This document shows, piece after piece, positions 10,333 to 19,042 of a stretch of 64,000 nt of DNA. Where the stretch lies: NCBI RefSeq assembly GCF_006503695.1, contig NZ_SBIK01000003.1, positions 1 through 64,000 on the forward strand, read 5' to 3'. The position numbers were made by a program, and so were the translations under genes. The first letter of the stretch is position 1, and each line of letters opens with the position of its first letter. The stretch is from Tepidiphilus succinatimandens. GTDB taxonomy: Bacteria; Pseudomonadota; Gammaproteobacteria; Burkholderiales; Rhodocyclaceae. The notes beneath the pieces were generated by a model. That model saw nothing but the letters and a program-made list of their open reading frames with translations. It was not told the DNA's origin and ran no database searches.

Positions 10333-11672
10333 TGGCGGCTCTGCCCACCGTCGTGCTCGTCGGGCGGCCCAACGTCGGCAAGTCCACCCTGTTCAACCGG
10401 CTCACGCAGAGCCGCGACGCGCTGGTGGCCGACGTGCCGGGGCTGACGCGCGACCGGCGCTACGGCCAGGGCCGGCTCGGTCCGCGGCCCTATCTGGTGG
10501 TCGACACCGCCGGGTTCGATCCGACGAGCAAGGAAGGAATCACGCGCGAGATGGCGCGCCAGGCCGAGCAGGCGATCCGCGAGGCCGACGTCGTCCTCTT
10601 CCTCGTCGATGGGCGCGCCGGCCTCACCGCACACGATCGGGATATCGCCGACTACCTGAGGCGGCTCGGTCGCCCCGTGCGGCTGGTGGTCAATAAAACC
10701 GAGGGGATGCGCCAGGTGATGGCCACGGCCGAATTCCACGCCCTGGGGCTGGGCGAGCCCATGGCCATCTCGGCGGCGCACGGCGAGGGCGTGCGCCAGA
10801 TGATCGCCGAAGTCCTGGCCGATTTCCCCGAGGACGAAGAAGTCGCACCGCCGCAGGACGAGGATGTGCCGCGCGTGGCGGTGGTCGGCCGCCCCAACGT
10901 GGGCAAGTCGACCCTTATCAACGCGCTTCTCGGCGAAGAGCGCCTCATCGCCTATGACCAGCCCGGCACCACGCGCGACGCGATCGAAGTGCCGTTCGCG
11001 CAAGGCACGCGCCGCTACGTGCTCGTCGACACGGCCGGCGTGCGCCGCAAGGGGCGCGTCACCGAGGTGGTGGAGAAATTCTCGGTGATCAAGACCATGC
11101 AGGCGGTGGAGCGGGCCAACGTCGCCGTGCTCGTGCTTGACGCGACCCAGGAGATCGCCGATCAGGACGCACACCTGGGCGGGTTCATCCTGGAGGCCGG
11201 GCGTGCCCTGGTGGTCGCGGTGAACAAATGGGATGCCGTCGACGACTACCGCCGCAGCCTGGTGAAGACGCAGCTTGGCAGCAAGCTGGGGTTTCTCTCG
11301 TTCGCGCGCACCGTGTTTCTCTCGGCCGCGAAAGGACAGGGGCTGGCGCCGCTGCTCAAGGCCGTAGACGAAGCCTATGCGGCTGCCTTTGCCAAGTTGC
11401 CCACGCCGCAGCTCACGCGCGTGCTGCAGGAACTGGTCAAACGCCAGGCGCCGCCGCGCCACGGGCTGTTTCGCCCCAAGCCGCGCTATGCGCACCAGGG
11501 GGGGAGCAACCCGCCAGTGATCGTCATTCACGGCAACGCGCTCGAGCATCTGTCCAAATCCTACCGCCGCTATCTCGAGCATGGATTCCTCGAAGCCTTT
11601 CGTTTGCGCGGCACGCCGCTCAAGCTCGAATGGCGCACTTCGGAAAACCCCTACGTGAAACGCAGCGATTGA
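10332..11672 (+). CDS. der: GTPase Der (EngA), ribosome assembly
   Basis: Der is a tandem-GTPase factor for 50S subunit maturation. The 446-residue product contains two complete G domains: GRPNVGKST near residue 10 with DTAGF and NKTEG, and a second GRPNVGKST near residue 185 with DTAGVRRKG and NKWDAV. A KH-like domain follows from about residue 355 ([15 protein letters not shown]). The ATG at 10332 overlaps the bamB stop by one base (TGATG). It closes the rlmN-to-der block; a 99-bp gap separates it from hfq. Confidence 0.98.
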   Translation: MAALPTVVLVGRPNVGKSTLFNRLTQSRDALVADVPGLTRDRRYGQGRLGPRPYLVVDTAGFDPTSKEGITREMARQAEQAIREADVVLFLVDGRAGLTAHDRDIADYLRRLGRPVRLVVNKTEGMRQVMATAEFHALGLGEPMAISAAHGEGVRQMIAEVLADFPEDEEVAPPQDEDVPRVAVVGRPNVGKSTLINALLGEERLIAYDQPGTTRDAIEVPFAQGTRRYVLVDTAGVRRKGRVTEVVEKFSVIKTMQAVERANVAVLVLDATQEIADQDAHLGGFILEAGRALVVAVNKWDAVDDYRRSLVKTQLGSKLGFLSFARTVFLSAAKGQGLAPLLKAVDEAYAAAFAKLPTPQLTRVLQELVKRQAPPRHGLFRPKPRYAHQGGSNPPVIVIHGNALEHLSKSYRRYLEHGFLEAFRLRGTPLKLEWRTSENPYVKRSD

Positions 11673-11771
11673 ACGGCTGCTGCGCAAAGCCGGCGCGACT
11701 GTGCTATCGTTGTCCGCGGTTCCGCACCACTTTTTTCCTTCGATCAAATCCACAACACGAAAGGCCACGAC

Positions 11772-12020
11772 ATGAGCAACAAAGCCTTGCAACTGCAAGA
11801 CCCCTTCCTCAACCTGCTGCGCCGCGAGCACGTTCCGGTGGCGATCTACCTCGTCAACGGCATCAAGCTGCAGGGGCACATCGAGTCTTTCGACCAGTAC
11901 GTCGTCCTGCTCAAGAACACCGTCACGCAGATGGTGTATAAGCACGCCATTTCCACCGTCGTGCCTTCGCGTCCGGTGACGCTGCGCGAAGTCCACGAGG
12001 ACGAGCAGCCGGAACAATGA
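11772..12020 (+). CDS. hfq: RNA chaperone Hfq
   Basis: Hfq forms a hexameric ring that pairs small RNAs with mRNAs. The 82-residue protein holds the whole Sm fold: Sm1 with [27 protein letters not shown] and Sm2 with the diagnostic YKHAIS motif. The C-terminal tail is short, as in other betaproteobacteria. A GAAAGG ribosome site precedes the ATG. The gene stands 68 bases before hflX, in the conserved hfq-hflX-hflK-hflC order. Confidence 0.98.
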   Translation: MSNKALQLQDPFLNLLRREHVPVAIYLVNGIKLQGHIESFDQYVVLLKNTVTQMVYKHAISTVVPSRPVTLREVHEDEQPEQ

Positions 12021-12088
12021 CGGATCTTGGGGAACGCCGGTACGTTTCGGACGTCTCACCGACGTTGCTTTTCTGAAGGGATCCCCCA

Positions 12089-13234
12089 TTGTTCGAACGT
12101 CCGCAACGCGGCGAGCAAGCCGTGCTCGTCCAACTCGATCTCGGTCAAGGGGCGCTCGCCGAGCGCCTCTCCGAATTGCAGCTCCTGGTAGAAAGCGCCG
12201 GGGCCGACGTGGTCGGCGTGGTGCGCGGTCGCCGTCCCCGGCCTGATCCGGCCTTCTTCGTCGGCCGCGGCAAACTCGAAGAAGTACGCAGCGCCCTCGT
12301 GCAGGGGCAGGGCGACTTGGTTGTCTTCGATCATACGCTCTCGCCGGCGCAGCAGCGCAACCTCGAACGCGAGCTGCAGTGTCGGGTGATCGATCGCAAT
12401 GCCCTCATCCTCGACATCTTCGCGCAGCGTGCCCGCAGCCATGAAGGAAAACTCCAGGTGGAGCTCGCCCAGCTCGAATACCTCTCCACCCGGCTCGTGC
12501 GCGGCTGGACCCACCTCGAGCGCCAGCGCGGCGGCATCGGTCTGCGCGGCCCGGGTGAGACCCAGCTCGAAACCGACCGGCGGCTCTTGGGCATCCGCGT
12601 CAAGCAGCTGAAGAGCCGGCTCGAGCGGCTCGAGCGCCAGCGCACCACGCGCCGGCGCGCGCGCAACCGTCGGGGGGTGCCGCAGGTCTCGCTGGTGGGC
12701 TATACCAACGCTGGCAAGTCGACCCTCTTCAACGCACTCACCAAAGCCGGCGCCTATGCCGCCGACCAGCTCTTTGCCACGCTCGACACCACATCGCGCC
12801 GCATCTGGCTGCCGGAAGTGGGCGACGTCGTGCTCTCGGACACCGTCGGTTTCATCCGTGATCTGCCGCACGACCTGGTGGCGGCCTTCCATGCCACCCT
12901 CGAAGAGGTGGCCGAGGCCGACCTGCTGCTGCACGTGGTCGATGGCGCGAGCGAGGACCGTGAGGCGCAGCGCGCCACGGTGGAGGCGGTGCTCGCCGAG
13001 ATCGGGGCTCAAGACGTGCCGCGGCTCGAGGTGCTCAACAAGATCGACCTGCTTACCGAGGTTCCGGCCGAGCTGAGCGACGAGTGTGGTAGCATTCGCC
13101 GGGTCTGCGTCAGCGCGCGCACCGGCGAGGGGCTCGACGCCTTGCGTTCGGCGCTCGCTTCCCGCCTGCGCGCTCTGCTGCCGTCGACCTTTGCTGCCGA
13201 ATCACGAGACGAGGAACTCCATGTCACTGAATGA
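12089..13234 (+). CDS. hflX: Ribosome-splitting GTPase HflX
   Basis: HflX splits stalled or heat-damaged 70S ribosomes. The 381-residue protein begins at a TTG (12089), supported by GAAGGG eight bases upstream and by the family-like start FERPQRGEQA; no in-frame ATG fits. The N-terminal domain includes RPDPAFFVGRGK and the glycine-rich GGIGLRGPGETQLETDRR linker. The G domain follows with GYTNAGKST (about residue 202), DTVGFIRDLP and NKID. Its end overlaps hflK by 14 bases. Confidence 0.95.
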   Translation: MFERPQRGEQAVLVQLDLGQGALAERLSELQLLVESAGADVVGVVRGRRPRPDPAFFVGRGKLEEVRSALVQGQGDLVVFDHTLSPAQQRNLERELQCRVIDRNALILDIFAQRARSHEGKLQVELAQLEYLSTRLVRGWTHLERQRGGIGLRGPGETQLETDRRLLGIRVKQLKSRLERLERQRTTRRRARNRRGVPQVSLVGYTNAGKSTLFNALTKAGAYAADQLFATLDTTSRRIWLPEVGDVVLSDTVGFIRDLPHDLVAAFHATLEEVAEADLLLHVVDGASEDREAQRATVEAVLAEIGAQDVPRLEVLNKIDLLTEVPAELSDECGSIRRVCVSARTGEGLDALRSALASRLRALLPSTFAAESRDEELHVTE

Positions 13235-14489
13235 TCCCCGCTGGGGCGATCGCGACGACGAATCCGGCGAGGAGGCGCGACGACGCGAACCGCGGGCCGG
13301 GCGTTCGCCCCAGGGCGAAGGCCCGCCCGATCTCGAGGAAGTGTGGCGTCAGTTCAACGAGCGGCTCTCGGTGCTCTTTGGCGGTGGCCGTGGCGGACGC
13401 CCTGCCGGCTCTGACGGACGTCAACCGTGGGGCGGCAAGCAAGTGGGGGGCGGAATCGTCCTGCTCGTCGCCATCGTGCTCGCGCTGTGGCTGCTCTCCG
13501 GCTTCTACAAGGTCGATGCCAACGAGCGGGCGGTGGTGCTGCGCTTCGGTCGCTACGTCGAGACGACCGAACCTGGCTTGCGCTGGCGTCTGCCCTATCC
13601 CATCGAGCGTCACGAGATCGTCGATCTCACCGGCGTGCGCACGGTGGAGGTCGGCTACCGCGGCACGGACCGCAACAAGGTGCTGCGCGAATCGCTCATG
13701 CTCACCGACGACGAGAACATCGTCTCCATCCAGTTCGCGGTGCAATACGTGCTCAAATCTCCCGAAGACTATCTCTTCCGCGACCGCGCGCCCGACGAGA
13801 GCGTCAAGCAGGCCGCCGAAAGCGCCATGCGCGAGATCGTCGGCAAATCCAAGATGGACTACGTCCTCTACGAAGGGCGCGAGGACATCGCCGTGCGCAC
13901 GCAGGAGCTGATGCAAGCCATGCTCGATCGCTACCGCACAGGGGTGCAGGTGGTGCGCGTGACCCTGCAAAACGCCCAGCCGCCCGAGCAGGTGCAGGCC
14001 GCGTTCGACGACGCGGTCAAGGCCGGGCAGGACCGCGAGCGGCTGCGCAACGAGGGCGAGGCCTACGCCAACGCGGTGATCCCGCGGGCCCGCGGTACCG
14101 CCGCGCGCCTGCTGGAAGAGGCCAACGCCTACAAAGGCAAGGTCGTGGCCCAGGCTACGGGCGATGCCTCGCGCTTCACCCAGATCCAGCAGCAATACCG
14201 CCAAGCTCCGGCGATCACGCGCGAACGTCTCTATCTCGAAACGATGCAGCAGATCTTCACCAATACGAGCAAGGTGCTGGTCGACGCGCCGGCGCACAAC
14301 AACCTCATGCTGTTGCCGCTGGATCGCTTGCTGTCCCGCTCCGGCCCGGCGGTGGCGCCGACGGTTACCCGCCAGGGTCCCAGCAGCGGCGACGGCAGTG
14401 CCGAGGCCGCGGCCGAATCGGGCGGGCGCAAGGAGCAGCGGGATGTTCCGCGCGACGAGCTGCGCGACCGTGAGCGGGGGAGCCGATGA
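13221..14489 (+). CDS. hflK: FtsH protease modulator subunit HflK
   Basis: HflK and HflC form a large membrane-anchored SPFH/band-7 assembly that surrounds FtsH and tunes its proteolysis. This 422-residue protein has a Gly/Arg/Asp-rich cytoplasmic N-terminus, a membrane helix near residues 75-95 (IVLLVAIVLALWLLSGF), then the band-7 domain (DANERAVVLRFGRYVE onward) and a long helical stretch. The ATG at 13221 lies inside the 3' end of hflX after GAGGAAC. It ends with an ATGA overlap onto hflC. An FtsH is encoded at 61081-63045. Confidence 0.96.
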   Translation: MSLNDPRWGDRDDESGEEARRREPRAGRSPQGEGPPDLEEVWRQFNERLSVLFGGGRGGRPAGSDGRQPWGGKQVGGGIVLLVAIVLALWLLSGFYKVDANERAVVLRFGRYVETTEPGLRWRLPYPIERHEIVDLTGVRTVEVGYRGTDRNKVLRESLMLTDDENIVSIQFAVQYVLKSPEDYLFRDRAPDESVKQAAESAMREIVGKSKMDYVLYEGREDIAVRTQELMQAMLDRYRTGVQVVRVTLQNAQPPEQVQAAFDDAVKAGQDRERLRNEGEAYANAVIPRARGTAARLLEEANAYKGKVVAQATGDASRFTQIQQQYRQAPAITRERLYLETMQQIFTNTSKVLVDAPAHNNLMLLPLDRLLSRSGPAVAPTVTRQGPSSGDGSAEAAAESGGRKEQRDVPRDELRDRERGSR

Positions 14490-15370
14490 TGCAGGCAAGG
14501 ATCGCTACGATAGTCGGAGCCGTGTTGCTCCTCGCCGCCGTCGCCTCGATGTCGCTCTTCACCGTCGATCAGCGCCGCTACGCCATGGTGCTGCAGTTCG
14601 GCGAAGTGAAGGCCGTCGTCACCGAGCCGGGCCTGCACGTGAAGCTGCCGCTGGTGCAGAACGTGCGCCAGTTCGACCGGCGGCTCCTGACCATCGACAC
14701 GCCCGAACCGGAGCGCTTCATCACCTCCGAGAAGAAGAACGTGCTGGTGGATCACTTCATCAAATGGCGCATCGTCGACCCGCAGCAGTATTACATCACC
14801 ATGGGCGGGGACGAGACGCGCGCCCGCACGCGGCTGCTGCAGACGGTCAACGCCACGCTGCGCGAGGAATTCGGCCAGCGCACGGTGCACGACGTCGTCT
14901 CCGGTGAGCGCGACAAGGTCATGGAGATCGTGCGCACCAAGACCGACCGCGACGCGCGCACGTTCGGCGTCGAGATCGTCGATCTGCGCCTGAAGCGCGT
15001 CGATCTGCCGGCGGAGGTGTCCGAGTCGGTCTACCGCCGCATGGAGGCCGAGCGCAAGCGCGTGGCCAACAACCTTCGTTCCGAAGGGGCGGCGATCGCC
15101 GAGCGCATTCGCGCCGACGCCGACCGGCAAAGCGAACTGATCATCGCCGAAGCCTACCGCGAGTCGCAGCGCATCAAGGGCGAAGGGGATGCGGAAGCAA
15201 CGCGCATCTTCAACGAAGCCTATGGGCGCGATCCCGATTTCTTCAGCTACTACCGTAGCCTGGAAGCCTACCGCGAGAGCTTCGCCCGGCGCGACGACGT
15301 GCTCGTCCTCGATCCGAGCTCGTCCTTCTTCAAGTACTTCAAGGCGCCCCAGCCGGCTGGCGGTCGCTGA
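14486..15370 (+). CDS. hflC: FtsH protease modulator subunit HflC
   Basis: Partner of HflK. The 294-residue protein begins with a membrane helix (residues about 8-24) and continues into a band-7 domain with [18 protein letters not shown], the [21 protein letters not shown] region and a C-terminal helix rich in Arg, Glu and Ala. Overlap with hflK is four bases (ATGA). The gene is followed by the small DUF2065 gene, as in many proteobacteria. Confidence 0.96.
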   Translation: MMQARIATIVGAVLLLAAVASMSLFTVDQRRYAMVLQFGEVKAVVTEPGLHVKLPLVQNVRQFDRRLLTIDTPEPERFITSEKKNVLVDHFIKWRIVDPQQYYITMGGDETRARTRLLQTVNATLREEFGQRTVHDVVSGERDKVMEIVRTKTDRDARTFGVEIVDLRLKRVDLPAEVSESVYRRMEAERKRVANNLRSEGAAIAERIRADADRQSELIIAEAYRESQRIKGEGDAEATRIFNEAYGRDPDFFSYYRSLEAYRESFARRDDVLVLDPSSSFFKYFKAPQPAGGR

Positions 15371-15390
15371 GCATCGCACGGCGAGGCCAC

Positions 15391-15576
15391 ATGCCCGAAG
15401 TCTTGTGGAAAGCGCTCGGCTTGATGCTCGTCTTCGAGGGGCTGATGCCTTTCCTCGCGCCCGAGTCCTGGCAGCAGACCATGAGGCGGCTGTCCGAACT
15501 GCCGCCGCAGAGGCTACGCTGGTTCGGTGGCGCGGCCGTCGTGCTGGGGCTACTCATCGTGAACGACATTCTGTGA
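15391..15576 (+). CDS. yjeT: YjeT-type DUF2065 small membrane protein
   Basis: A 61-residue inner-membrane protein with two predicted hydrophobic helices ([20 protein letters not shown] and [18 protein letters not shown]) joined by a short polar loop. It matches the DUF2065/YjeT family, which almost always lies next to hflC and hisZ or purA. Its function is unknown; position suggests a link to HflKC or to the hisZ-purA genes. It lies 20 bases after hflC and eight before hisZ. Confidence 0.88.
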   Translation: MPEVLWKALGLMLVFEGLMPFLAPESWQQTMRRLSELPPQRLRWFGGAAVVLGLLIVNDIL

Positions 15577-15584
15577 GGCCATTC

Positions 15585-16739
15585 ATGCGTTGGGTCCTGC
15601 CCGACTATCTGCGTGACGAACTGCCGCCGGCGGCCGAGCACCTCGAACGCCTGCGCCGCGAGCTGCTCGATCTCTTCCGCCTGCATGGCTACCAGCTCGT
15701 CGCCCCGCCGCTCATCGAATTCCTCTCTTCCCTCATCGTCGGCGGCGGGGAAGATCTGCGGCTGCGGACTTTCGAGCTCACCGACCAGCTGAGCGGACGA
15801 ACCCTGGGCGTGCGTGCCGACATCACGCCGCAGGCGGCGCGTATCGACGCGCATTTGCTCAACCGGCGCGGTGTCACCCGCTTGTGCTATTGCGGCCCGG
15901 TGCTGCACACGCTGCCGGCTTCGCTCACCGCGACGCGCGAGCCATTGCAGCTCGGCGCCGAGCTCTATGGCCATGCCGGGGTGGAGGCCGACATCGAGAT
16001 CATCCGTTTGTTGGCCACGGCGCTCGAACGGGCGCGCCTGCCGGCGGTGCGCATCGACGTTGGCCACATGGGGCTGTTTCGCGCCCTCACCGAGGGGCTG
16101 GATGCCGAGCGCGCCGAGACCCTCTTCGAACTGCTGCAGGCGAAAGATTCCGCCGGGCTCGAAGAGATGCTCGCCCAAAGCGGTGACGAGCTCGACGCCG
16201 AGCGTGCCGCTTCCCTGCGCGCCCTGCCCGGGCTCTACGGCGGTGTCGAAGTGCTCGCCGCGGCGCGGGCGCGGCTTGCGCCGCTGCCGGCAGTGGTGCG
16301 GGCCCTCGACGAGCTCGAAGCGCTCGCCGCGGCGCTCGCCGATCTGCCGCTCGGGTTCGATCTGGCTGACCTGCGCGGCTATCACTACCACACCGGCGTG
16401 ATGTTCGCCGCCTACGGCGCCGATCATCCCTCGGCACTCGCTCTAGGCGGACGCTACGACGGGCTGGGGGCGGCGTTTGGCCGGGCGCGGCCGGCCACGG
16501 GTTTTTCGATCGATTTGCGCGAACTCATCGCCCGCCTGCCGCTTGCCCCTTTGCCGGGCGCCATCCTCGCGCCGTCCTGCGGTGACGAGGCGCTGGAGGC
16601 GGTGGTGGCGCAGCTGCGTGAGGCAGGGCAGGCGGTGGTCCGTGAGCTGCCGGGACATCCGCTCGAGGAGTGGCGTGAAGCGGGTTGTGACCGGCGCCTC
16701 GTGTGCCGCGCCGGACATTGGGTGGTAGAACCGTTGTGA
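15585..16739 (+). CDS. hisZ: ATP phosphoribosyltransferase regulatory subunit HisZ
   Basis: HisZ is a catalytically dead HisS paralogue that binds the short form of HisG and makes it histidine-responsive, at the first step of histidine biosynthesis. The 384-residue protein starts [14 protein letters not shown] and keeps class II synthetase-fold motifs ([43 protein letters not shown]) but has no anticodon-binding domain. hisG is not in the window. The downstream gene purA is 18 bases away, so both may be transcribed from the hfl promoter. Confidence 0.95.
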   Translation: MRWVLPDYLRDELPPAAEHLERLRRELLDLFRLHGYQLVAPPLIEFLSSLIVGGGEDLRLRTFELTDQLSGRTLGVRADITPQAARIDAHLLNRRGVTRLCYCGPVLHTLPASLTATREPLQLGAELYGHAGVEADIEIIRLLATALERARLPAVRIDVGHMGLFRALTEGLDAERAETLFELLQAKDSAGLEEMLAQSGDELDAERAASLRALPGLYGGVEVLAAARARLAPLPAVVRALDELEALAAALADLPLGFDLADLRGYHYHTGVMFAAYGADHPSALALGGRYDGLGAAFGRARPATGFSIDLRELIARLPLAPLPGAILAPSCGDEALEAVVAQLREAGQAVVRELPGHPLEEWREAGCDRRLVCRAGHWVVEPL

Positions 16740-16757
16740 TCGCAAAAGGAAGGGCTG

Positions 16758-18068
16758 ATGGCTAAGAACGTGGTCGTCGTCGGGACACAGTGGGGCGACG
16801 AAGGCAAGGGCAAGATCGTCGACTGGCTCACCGACAACGCTCAGGGCGTGGTGCGCTTTCAGGGCGGGCACAACGCCGGGCATACCTTGGTGGTGGGCGA
16901 GCGCGAGTACAAACTCAACCTCGTGCCTTCCGGCATCGTGCGCGAGGGGGTGGCCTGTTTCATCGGCAATGGGGTGGTGCTCGACGTGCATCATCTGCTG
17001 TCCGAGATCCGGGTGCTGGAGACAGGGGGCATCGAAGTGCGCTCGCGCCTGCGCGTTAGCCCCGGCTGTCCCCTGATCCTGCCTTATCACGTCGCGCTCG
17101 ACCGGGCGCGCGAGGCGGCGCGCAGCGCCGGCGACAAGATCGGCACCACCGGCAAGGGCATCGGCCCGGCCTACGAGGACAAGGTGGCTCGCCGCGCGAT
17201 CCGCCTCTATGACCTCTTTCGCCCCGACCAATTCCGCGCCAAGCTCGAAAGCAATCTCGCCTGGTACAACTTCGTGCTCACCCAGGCTTTCCACGCCGAG
17301 CCGCTCGAGTTCGAGCCGATCTACGAACAGGCGCTCGCCGATGCGAAAGAAGTCTTGCCGCTGGTGACCGACGTCTCGGAGCGGCTCTACGAGATCAACA
17401 AGGCGGGCGGCAACCTCCTCTTCGAGGGCGCCCAGGGGACGCTGCTCGACATCGACCACGGCACTTACCCCTTCGTCACCTCCAGCAACTGCGTCGCCGG
17501 TCAGGCCGCCGCCGGTGCGGGGCTGGGGCCAGGGCGGCTGCACTACGTGCTCGGCATCACCAAGGCGTATTGCACCCGGGTGGGTGGCGGTCCTTTCCCT
17601 ACGGAACTGAACATCGACACCGAGGGCACACCGGGCTGGCAGATGTCGATCAAGGGCCGTGAGTTCGGCACCGTCACCGGACGAAAGCGGCGCTGCGGCT
17701 GGCTCGATCTGGCCGCGCTCAAGCGCTCCATCATCATCAACGGCGTCTCGGGCTTGTGCATCACCAAGCTCGACGTGCTCGACGGCCTCGAGCAGCTCAA
17801 GCTGTGCATCGGTTACGAACTCGACGGCGAGCGGCGGGAATTGCTGCCGATGGGGGCCGATGAGGTCGCCCGCTGCATTCCCGTCTACGAAACCTTGCCC
17901 GGCTGGCAGGAGAGCACCTTCGGGGCGCGCCGTTGGGAGGATCTTCCCTACGAGGCCCGTGCCTACCTGCACCGCATCGAGGAATTCTGCGAGATTCCGA
18001 TCGACGTGATCTCCACCGGCCCCGAGCGGGACGAAACCATCCTGCGCCGTCATCCCTTCGGCGCCTGA
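16758..18068 (+). CDS. purA: Adenylosuccinate synthetase
   Basis: PurA condenses IMP and aspartate with GTP to adenylosuccinate, the committed step to AMP. The 436-residue protein shows the P-loop WGDEGKGK near residue 13, HNAGHT, the IMP-binding [14 protein letters not shown], the [11 protein letters not shown] loop and the Asp-binding TGRKRRCGW segment. GGAAGG precedes the ATG. Length is typical of bacteria. A hairpin without a T-run follows about 40 bases after the stop. Confidence 0.98.
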   Translation: MAKNVVVVGTQWGDEGKGKIVDWLTDNAQGVVRFQGGHNAGHTLVVGEREYKLNLVPSGIVREGVACFIGNGVVLDVHHLLSEIRVLETGGIEVRSRLRVSPGCPLILPYHVALDRAREAARSAGDKIGTTGKGIGPAYEDKVARRAIRLYDLFRPDQFRAKLESNLAWYNFVLTQAFHAEPLEFEPIYEQALADAKEVLPLVTDVSERLYEINKAGGNLLFEGAQGTLLDIDHGTYPFVTSSNCVAGQAAAGAGLGPGRLHYVLGITKAYCTRVGGGPFPTELNIDTEGTPGWQMSIKGREFGTVTGRKRRCGWLDLAALKRSIIINGVSGLCITKLDVLDGLEQLKLCIGYELDGERRELLPMGADEVARCIPVYETLPGWQESTFGARRWEDLPYEARAYLHRIEEFCEIPIDVISTGPERDETILRRHPFGA

Positions 18069-18105
18069 TCCTATGCTGCGGCCTCGTGCCGGACGTGCTA
18101 CAGTG

Positions 18106-18129
18106 AGAAAGTCCCGCAAGGGGCTTTCT
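18106..18129 (+). terminator. Hairpin between purA and gst, weak terminator candidate
   Basis: AGAAAGTCCC (18106-18115) pairs with GGGGCTTTCT (18120-18129), including one G-T pair, around a GCAA tetraloop. No T-run follows, so it may stabilise a 3' end or act as a weak pause instead of terminating. Confidence 0.35.
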
Positions 18130-18160
18130 GCCGTTCGAACCACGAAAAAGGAGGAACTCG

Positions 18161-18766
18161 ATGAAGCTGTATTTCTCGCCCGGTGCCTGTTCCCTGTCGC
18201 CCCACATCGCCTTGCGTGAGGCCGGTATCGAGCCCGAGCTGGTGCGGGTGGATCTCGCCACGAAGAAACTTGCAGACGGAAGCGATTATCTGGCCATCAA
18301 CCCCAAGGGCTACGTTCCGGCGCTGCAACTCGACGATGGGACGCTCCTCACCGAAGGGCCGGCGATCCTGCTCTACATCGTGCAGAATCTGGCGCGCACG
18401 CCCCTTGGTCCCAAAGAGGGGATGGGGCTGGTGCGGTTGGTGGAATGGCTCAACTTCATCTCCACCGAGATCCACAAAGGATTCTCGCCGCTCTTCAAGC
18501 CGAACTGCCCCCAGGAGTGGAAGGCGGTGGCGAAAGAGACCCTGCTCAAGCGCCTGCAGTGGGTGGATGGGCAGCTCGCGCAGCGTCCCTGGCTGCTGGG
18601 AGAGGAATTTTCGGTCGCCGATATCTACCTCTACGTGTGCGCGCGCTGGACGGCCTTCGTGCAGATCGATCTGGGGCAATTCCCAGCCTTGGCGCGCTTT
18701 GTCGAGAAGATGGCGCAGCGCCCCGCCGTGCAGGCGACGATCAAGGCCGAGGGGCTCAAGCAGTAG
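18161..18766 (+). CDS. gstA: Beta-class-like glutathione S-transferase
   Basis: A 201-residue cytosolic glutathione S-transferase. The N-terminal thioredoxin-like domain begins KLYFSPGACSLSPHIALREAG, with Cys10 in the place that is catalytic in bacterial beta-class enzymes, and includes the glutathione-binding NPKGYVPALQ and the cis-Pro/TEGPAILLY motif. The helical C-terminal domain follows from about residue 88 and contains FSVADIYLY. The physiological substrate is unknown. A strong ribosome site (GGAGGA) precedes the ATG, and a good intrinsic terminator follows the stop. Confidence 0.92.
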   Translation: MKLYFSPGACSLSPHIALREAGIEPELVRVDLATKKLADGSDYLAINPKGYVPALQLDDGTLLTEGPAILLYIVQNLARTPLGPKEGMGLVRLVEWLNFISTEIHKGFSPLFKPNCPQEWKAVAKETLLKRLQWVDGQLAQRPWLLGEEFSVADIYLYVCARWTAFVQIDLGQFPALARFVEKMAQRPAVQATIKAEGLKQ

Positions 18767-18785
18767 CTCTGCCCGTTTCGGAATG

Positions 18786-18819
18786 AGCGAAAAAGCCGCC
18801 TTCAGGCGACTTTTTCGCT
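18786..18819 (+). terminator. Intrinsic terminator of gst
   Basis: A 15-bp stem with one mismatch pairs AGCGAAAAAGCCGCC (18786-18800) with GGCGACTTTTTCGCT (18805-18819) around TTCA. It separates the housekeeping block from the accessory insert to its right. Confidence 0.85.
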
Positions 18820-18949
18820 TGTGTGCCGAGCTGGGTGCGCCAAGCGTATAATTTGCCTCTGCATTGGCATCGCTTGTGGGTATCTGGACCTCGCCTTGAC
18901 GAAATTATTCCTTGCCATAACCACCAACACAGATCTACAGGAGGCCAGT

Positions 18950-19021
18950 ATGCCCACCCTGCACAAAGTCGCTGCCGTCACATCCAAGGGACAGATCATC
19001 CTACCCAAAGCCATCCGCCAG
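18950..19021 (+). pseudogene. Truncated SpoVT/AbrB-type antitoxin N-terminus
   Basis: A strong ribosome site AGGAGG (18939-18944) and ATG (18950) open a 24-residue stub, MPTLHKVAAVT then SKGQIILPKAIRQ. This is the hallmark N-terminus of the AbrB/VapB/MazE-like DNA-binding antitoxins (V-T-S-K-G-Q-x-x-x-P-K-x-I-R). After IRQ (19021) similarity stops; a full antitoxin would continue for about 50 more residues, and no toxin gene follows. The frame stays open into the downstream cytochrome, so ribosomes entering here could read through. It looks like the scar of an insertion or deletion at the edge of the cytochrome gene. The gap from 18820 to 18949 shows only an isolated TATAAT (18847-18852) without a matching -35. 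Confidence 0.7.
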
Positions 19022-19042
19022 GGCTCAAGTAGGGATGCAGGT

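Noticed and set aside
18847-18852. TATAAT after the gst terminator as promoter of the cytochrome gene
   Set aside because: No acceptable -35 at 16-18 bp, and it lies about 100 bases before the antitoxin stub; kept only as a remark.
18861-18878. Possible sigma-54 promoter (TTGGCATCGCTTG) before the pentaheme gene
   Set aside because: The GG and GC elements are spaced wrongly for the -24/-12 consensus.
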